From contig NWUY0300008121.1 of assembly GCA_004151065.3 (NCBI GenBank), positions 20,395-41,112 on the forward strand: a stretch of 20,718 nucleotides of DNA, in the 5' to 3' direction. The stretch is from Larix sibirica. Lineage: Eukaryota > Streptophyta > Pinopsida > Pinales > Pinaceae. The notes under the pieces are model-generated. The model had not been told where the DNA came from. It worked only from the letters and a program-made list of their open reading frames with translations, and made no database searches. Positions within the stretch are counted from its first letter, which is position 1; every line of letters starts with the position of its first letter. This document shows, in pieces, positions 19,071-20,718 of the stretch. A program made the translations under genes and the position numbers.

Positions 19071-19480
19071 AGATATGGTTGGGAATTGGAAGTGGCTGCA
19101 AAACACTAGGTGACTTCATTGTTTCATCCTTATGTTGTTGGAAAGAATTGCGGGATACAACACATTTATTGATATCTTTTTCCATTCCTTCCCAAAAGAA
19201 TGAGAACTTAATTCGTTATAGGTTTATGAAAGCCCGAGTGGTTTGCTATGGGAAATGAATGTAACTCCACTAATATTCTTGGTTTTAAGGTTGAATCCAA
19301 GGTGAGAAAAATGTGCTCCTTAATTTTAATTCCATGTATACTTGGACGGAGGGTTCAAGTTTCATTGTATCCATTTGATGAGTTTCCTAATGGTATCCTA
19401 ATCCATCCATTCCAAACGTGCTTCATTGAGCCACCCTAGAATTAGAAGGGACAATGCAAAGAGGGAAATCTCCTCCTAAA
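19071..19480 (-). pseudogene. RNase H-integrase linker and integrase zinc-finger region
   Basis: Minus strand. An RNase H tail-to-linker with LSRQF and EEISLFALSLLILGWLNEAR lies at about 19480-19410. The zinc-finger area follows at 19230-19085: SGFHKTYN, then SFFWEGMEKDINKCVVS, then KDETMKSPSVLQPLPIPNH. The usual H-H-C-C zinc site has lost its last Cys (CVVSRN, where C-x-x-C is expected). The linker at 19400-19240 is badly worn. The order and motifs match chromovirus pol. Confidence 0.75.
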
Positions 19481-19829
19481 ATTGCCTAGACAAGGTATCC
19501 ACCACCACATTGTCATGACCCTTCATATATATGATCTCATAATCATACCCCAACATCTTAGTGACCCATTTATGTTTTTATGGTGAGGACAACCATTGCT
19601 CCAGGAAATACTTGAGATTATGATGGTTGGTATTGATTTGGAAATGCCACCCGATTAAATATGGTCGCCATGTCTCAACAGTGTGAAGGATAAATATCAT
19701 TTCTTTTCCATAGGTGGACTTTCCCATACTCTTCTCACATAGATGCTTGTCAGTGAAGGCTACTAGGCATTCATCTTGTAGCAATAACGCTCTTAGGCTA
19801 CATTAAGAGGCATCACATTCTAAGATGAA
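19481..19829 (-). pseudogene. chromovirus RNase H domain (RT-linked type), degenerate
   Basis: Minus strand. FILECDAS (about 19829-19807) carries the first catalytic Asp. It is followed by LLQDECLVAFTDKHL, KSTYGKEMIFILHTVETW, RPYLIGWHFQIN, then TNHHNLKYFLEQW where the family has T-D-H-x-S-L; the Asp is Asn here. The end motif is YDYEIIYMKGHDNVVV followed by DTLSRQ, the tail of this RNase H class. The open part at 19784-19578 is 68 codons; a TAA lies just after the first motif. Confidence 0.85.
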
Positions 19830-20030
19830 AGTCTTAGTGAAATCCAACAAATAATTGGTGATCTTGTAATATTTTCATGGTACAAGCATCATGATTTAGG
19901 TGGCTTTCCCAAGTAGGGATGCATACCAAGATATTAATGTTATAACCAAATTTGGCACTTCTCCATTTGTGATGACACTTCATGAGGCTTTTGTGGGTCC
20001 CACAAAAAGACACTCTGGATGGAAGAGCCA
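19830..20030 (-). pseudogene. chromovirus reverse transcriptase C-terminal fragment
   Basis: Minus-strand open stretch with KFGYNINILVCIPTWESHL, then MKILQDHQLFVGFH. This corresponds to the RT palm and thumb around the YxDD motif (family-like Y-I-D-D-I-L-V-Y). Here it reads YNIN, so both catalytic aspartates are lost. The region from the RT thumb to RNase H is shortened: the usual LGH..S...V stretch is missing between 19840 and 19830. Homology fades above 20030, so the element is truncated at its 5' side. Confidence 0.65.
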
Positions 20031-20165
20031 TATTTGGGATATTAATATGTTGGCCTTAGCTTATTCATGGTTCATTCAATATTTTGGGAGCTTCTGATCA
20101 CAGTTGGAGACCAAAACACCTCCTGAAAAACTCTAAAATTGGCAGTTTTTCCTCATTTTTCCACC

Positions 20166-20171
20166 CACGTG
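20166..20171 (+). promoter_or_regulatory. G-box CACGTG
   Basis: Palindromic CACGTG about 180 bases upstream of the TATA box. It is a binding word for plant bZIP and bHLH factors; here it is only a sequence match. Confidence 0.35.
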
Positions 20172-20348
20172 CAGGTTGAACATAGCTCACCTATGTGTGG
20201 TGTGCACCTTGATCTATATCCCAGCAGTGTGTTCCTTAGTAAAATCCAAAAAATGTAAAAAATCTCGAAAAGTGGGTGGTTTGGGTAGTTTTGGAACCGC
20301 CTCCTTGGTTTCAACTGCTCCCTCCTCGATCCTATCTTCTCCTTTCAC

Positions 20349-20357
20349 TATAAAATA
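20349..20357 (+). promoter_or_regulatory. TATA box
   Basis: TATAAAATA followed by GAGGGAGAGGGGCC, a good-quality core-promoter context in the proposed LTR. Confidence 0.55.
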
Positions 20358-20566
20358 GAGGGAGAGGGGCCATGAATAGGAATCTTATCCCTAGGTAATG
20401 TCATGCTAGAGAAATTTTGACTTCCATCCCCATCATTGATTCCCTAGTTTCTCTTAAACCCTTTTGCATCTGAGTTATGGTTGGGATTCTTGGAGGAGAG
20501 AAGGAGGAGATCTAGAATTGAATGTTTCATGAGTTGCCTGAATTGAAGGAAGGTATTATGTACTTG

Positions 20567-20580
20567 ATTAATTAATTAAT
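20567..20580. repeat. short (ATTA)n run
   Basis: Three and a half ATTA units in the AT-rich part of the proposed LTR. Confidence 0.8.
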
Positions 20581-20718
20581 GACAGAATAAAAATTCTTCC
20601 CTTTCCAAATACTTATGTATATGTTTGTCTCGTATTCGATTGATTATTGATGTTTATTAGATCATTATTTCATGCTCTTTTGAATATCAATCTTCTATTT
20701 GTAGTCAAATTGGTTTGA

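Larger units (their letters stand above)
20095..20718 (+). repeat. probable partial LTR, plus strand (start only)
   Basis: After the RT homology stops, a sequence unlike its neighbours begins. A TG start is possible at 20095 (TGATCACAGTTGG). It has a G-box (20166-20171), then a TATA box at 20349-20357 followed by a purine-rich, GC-richer leader, as in LTR promoters of plant retrotransposons. No coding frame of note follows, and the window ends before an LTR end or PBS could be seen. It might instead be a plain gene promoter. The left edge is an inference. Confidence 0.4.

Noticed and set aside
1-20718. An intact novel defence, biosynthetic or regulatory system
   Set aside because: No long intact ORF, operon or conserved non-TE domain was found; every recognisable domain belongs to dead Ty3/gypsy elements.

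Overview
The window looks like repeat-rich nuclear DNA from a seed plant with a large genome. It is AT-rich and has no intact gene. Three sets of Ty3/gypsy LTR-retrotransposon remains are recognisable, all riddled with stops and frameshifts. Conifer or large-genome angiosperm cannot be decided from the sequence. No rRNA, tRNA, CRISPR array or bacterial-type operon was seen.

Layout. 1-330 holds CAT/ATC microsatellites and a clean 20-bp minisatellite. 398-920 (+) is a decayed coding-like stretch with a 12-nt (4-residue) Ala-Lys repeat. 939-4793 (-) is a dead gag-pol: gag, protease, RNase H, then reverse transcriptase, with the RNase H unusually placed before the RT. A PBS-like site and an LTR-proximal segment lie at 4804-4985. 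4986-5746 is A-rich and contains a ~246-bp tandem repeat. 5747-10183 is mostly unidentified decayed DNA with a degenerate protein repeat (7345-7517), a hairpin, and two polypurine tracts. 10184-11323 is a probable + strand LTR with a TATA box. 11324-11994 is the 3' end of a - strand chromovirus: LTR fragment, PPT, chromodomain-like and integrase C-terminus.

From 11995 the window repeats itself. 11996-18585 copies 5405-11994 at a constant offset of 6591, and I saw one mismatch. The two copies are joined by a single N. A second single N at 18640 is flanked by a 73-bp repeat with two mismatches. The 19 bases ending the first block (11976-11994) are the same 19 bases that start the third block (18641-18659). 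The simplest reading is three overlapping contigs (1-11994, 11996-18639, 18641-20718) joined without merging, so the true locus would be about 14.05 kb, not 20.7 kb.

After the second N, 18714-20030 (-) continues the same chromovirus upstream through integrase core, integrase zinc-finger region, RNase H and the end of RT. 20095-20718 (+) resembles the first part of another LTR, with a G-box and a TATA box. The parts do not work together as a living system; this is a nest of dead retroelements. The points most worth checking are the false duplication, the protease-RNase H-RT order, and the two decayed protein repeats.
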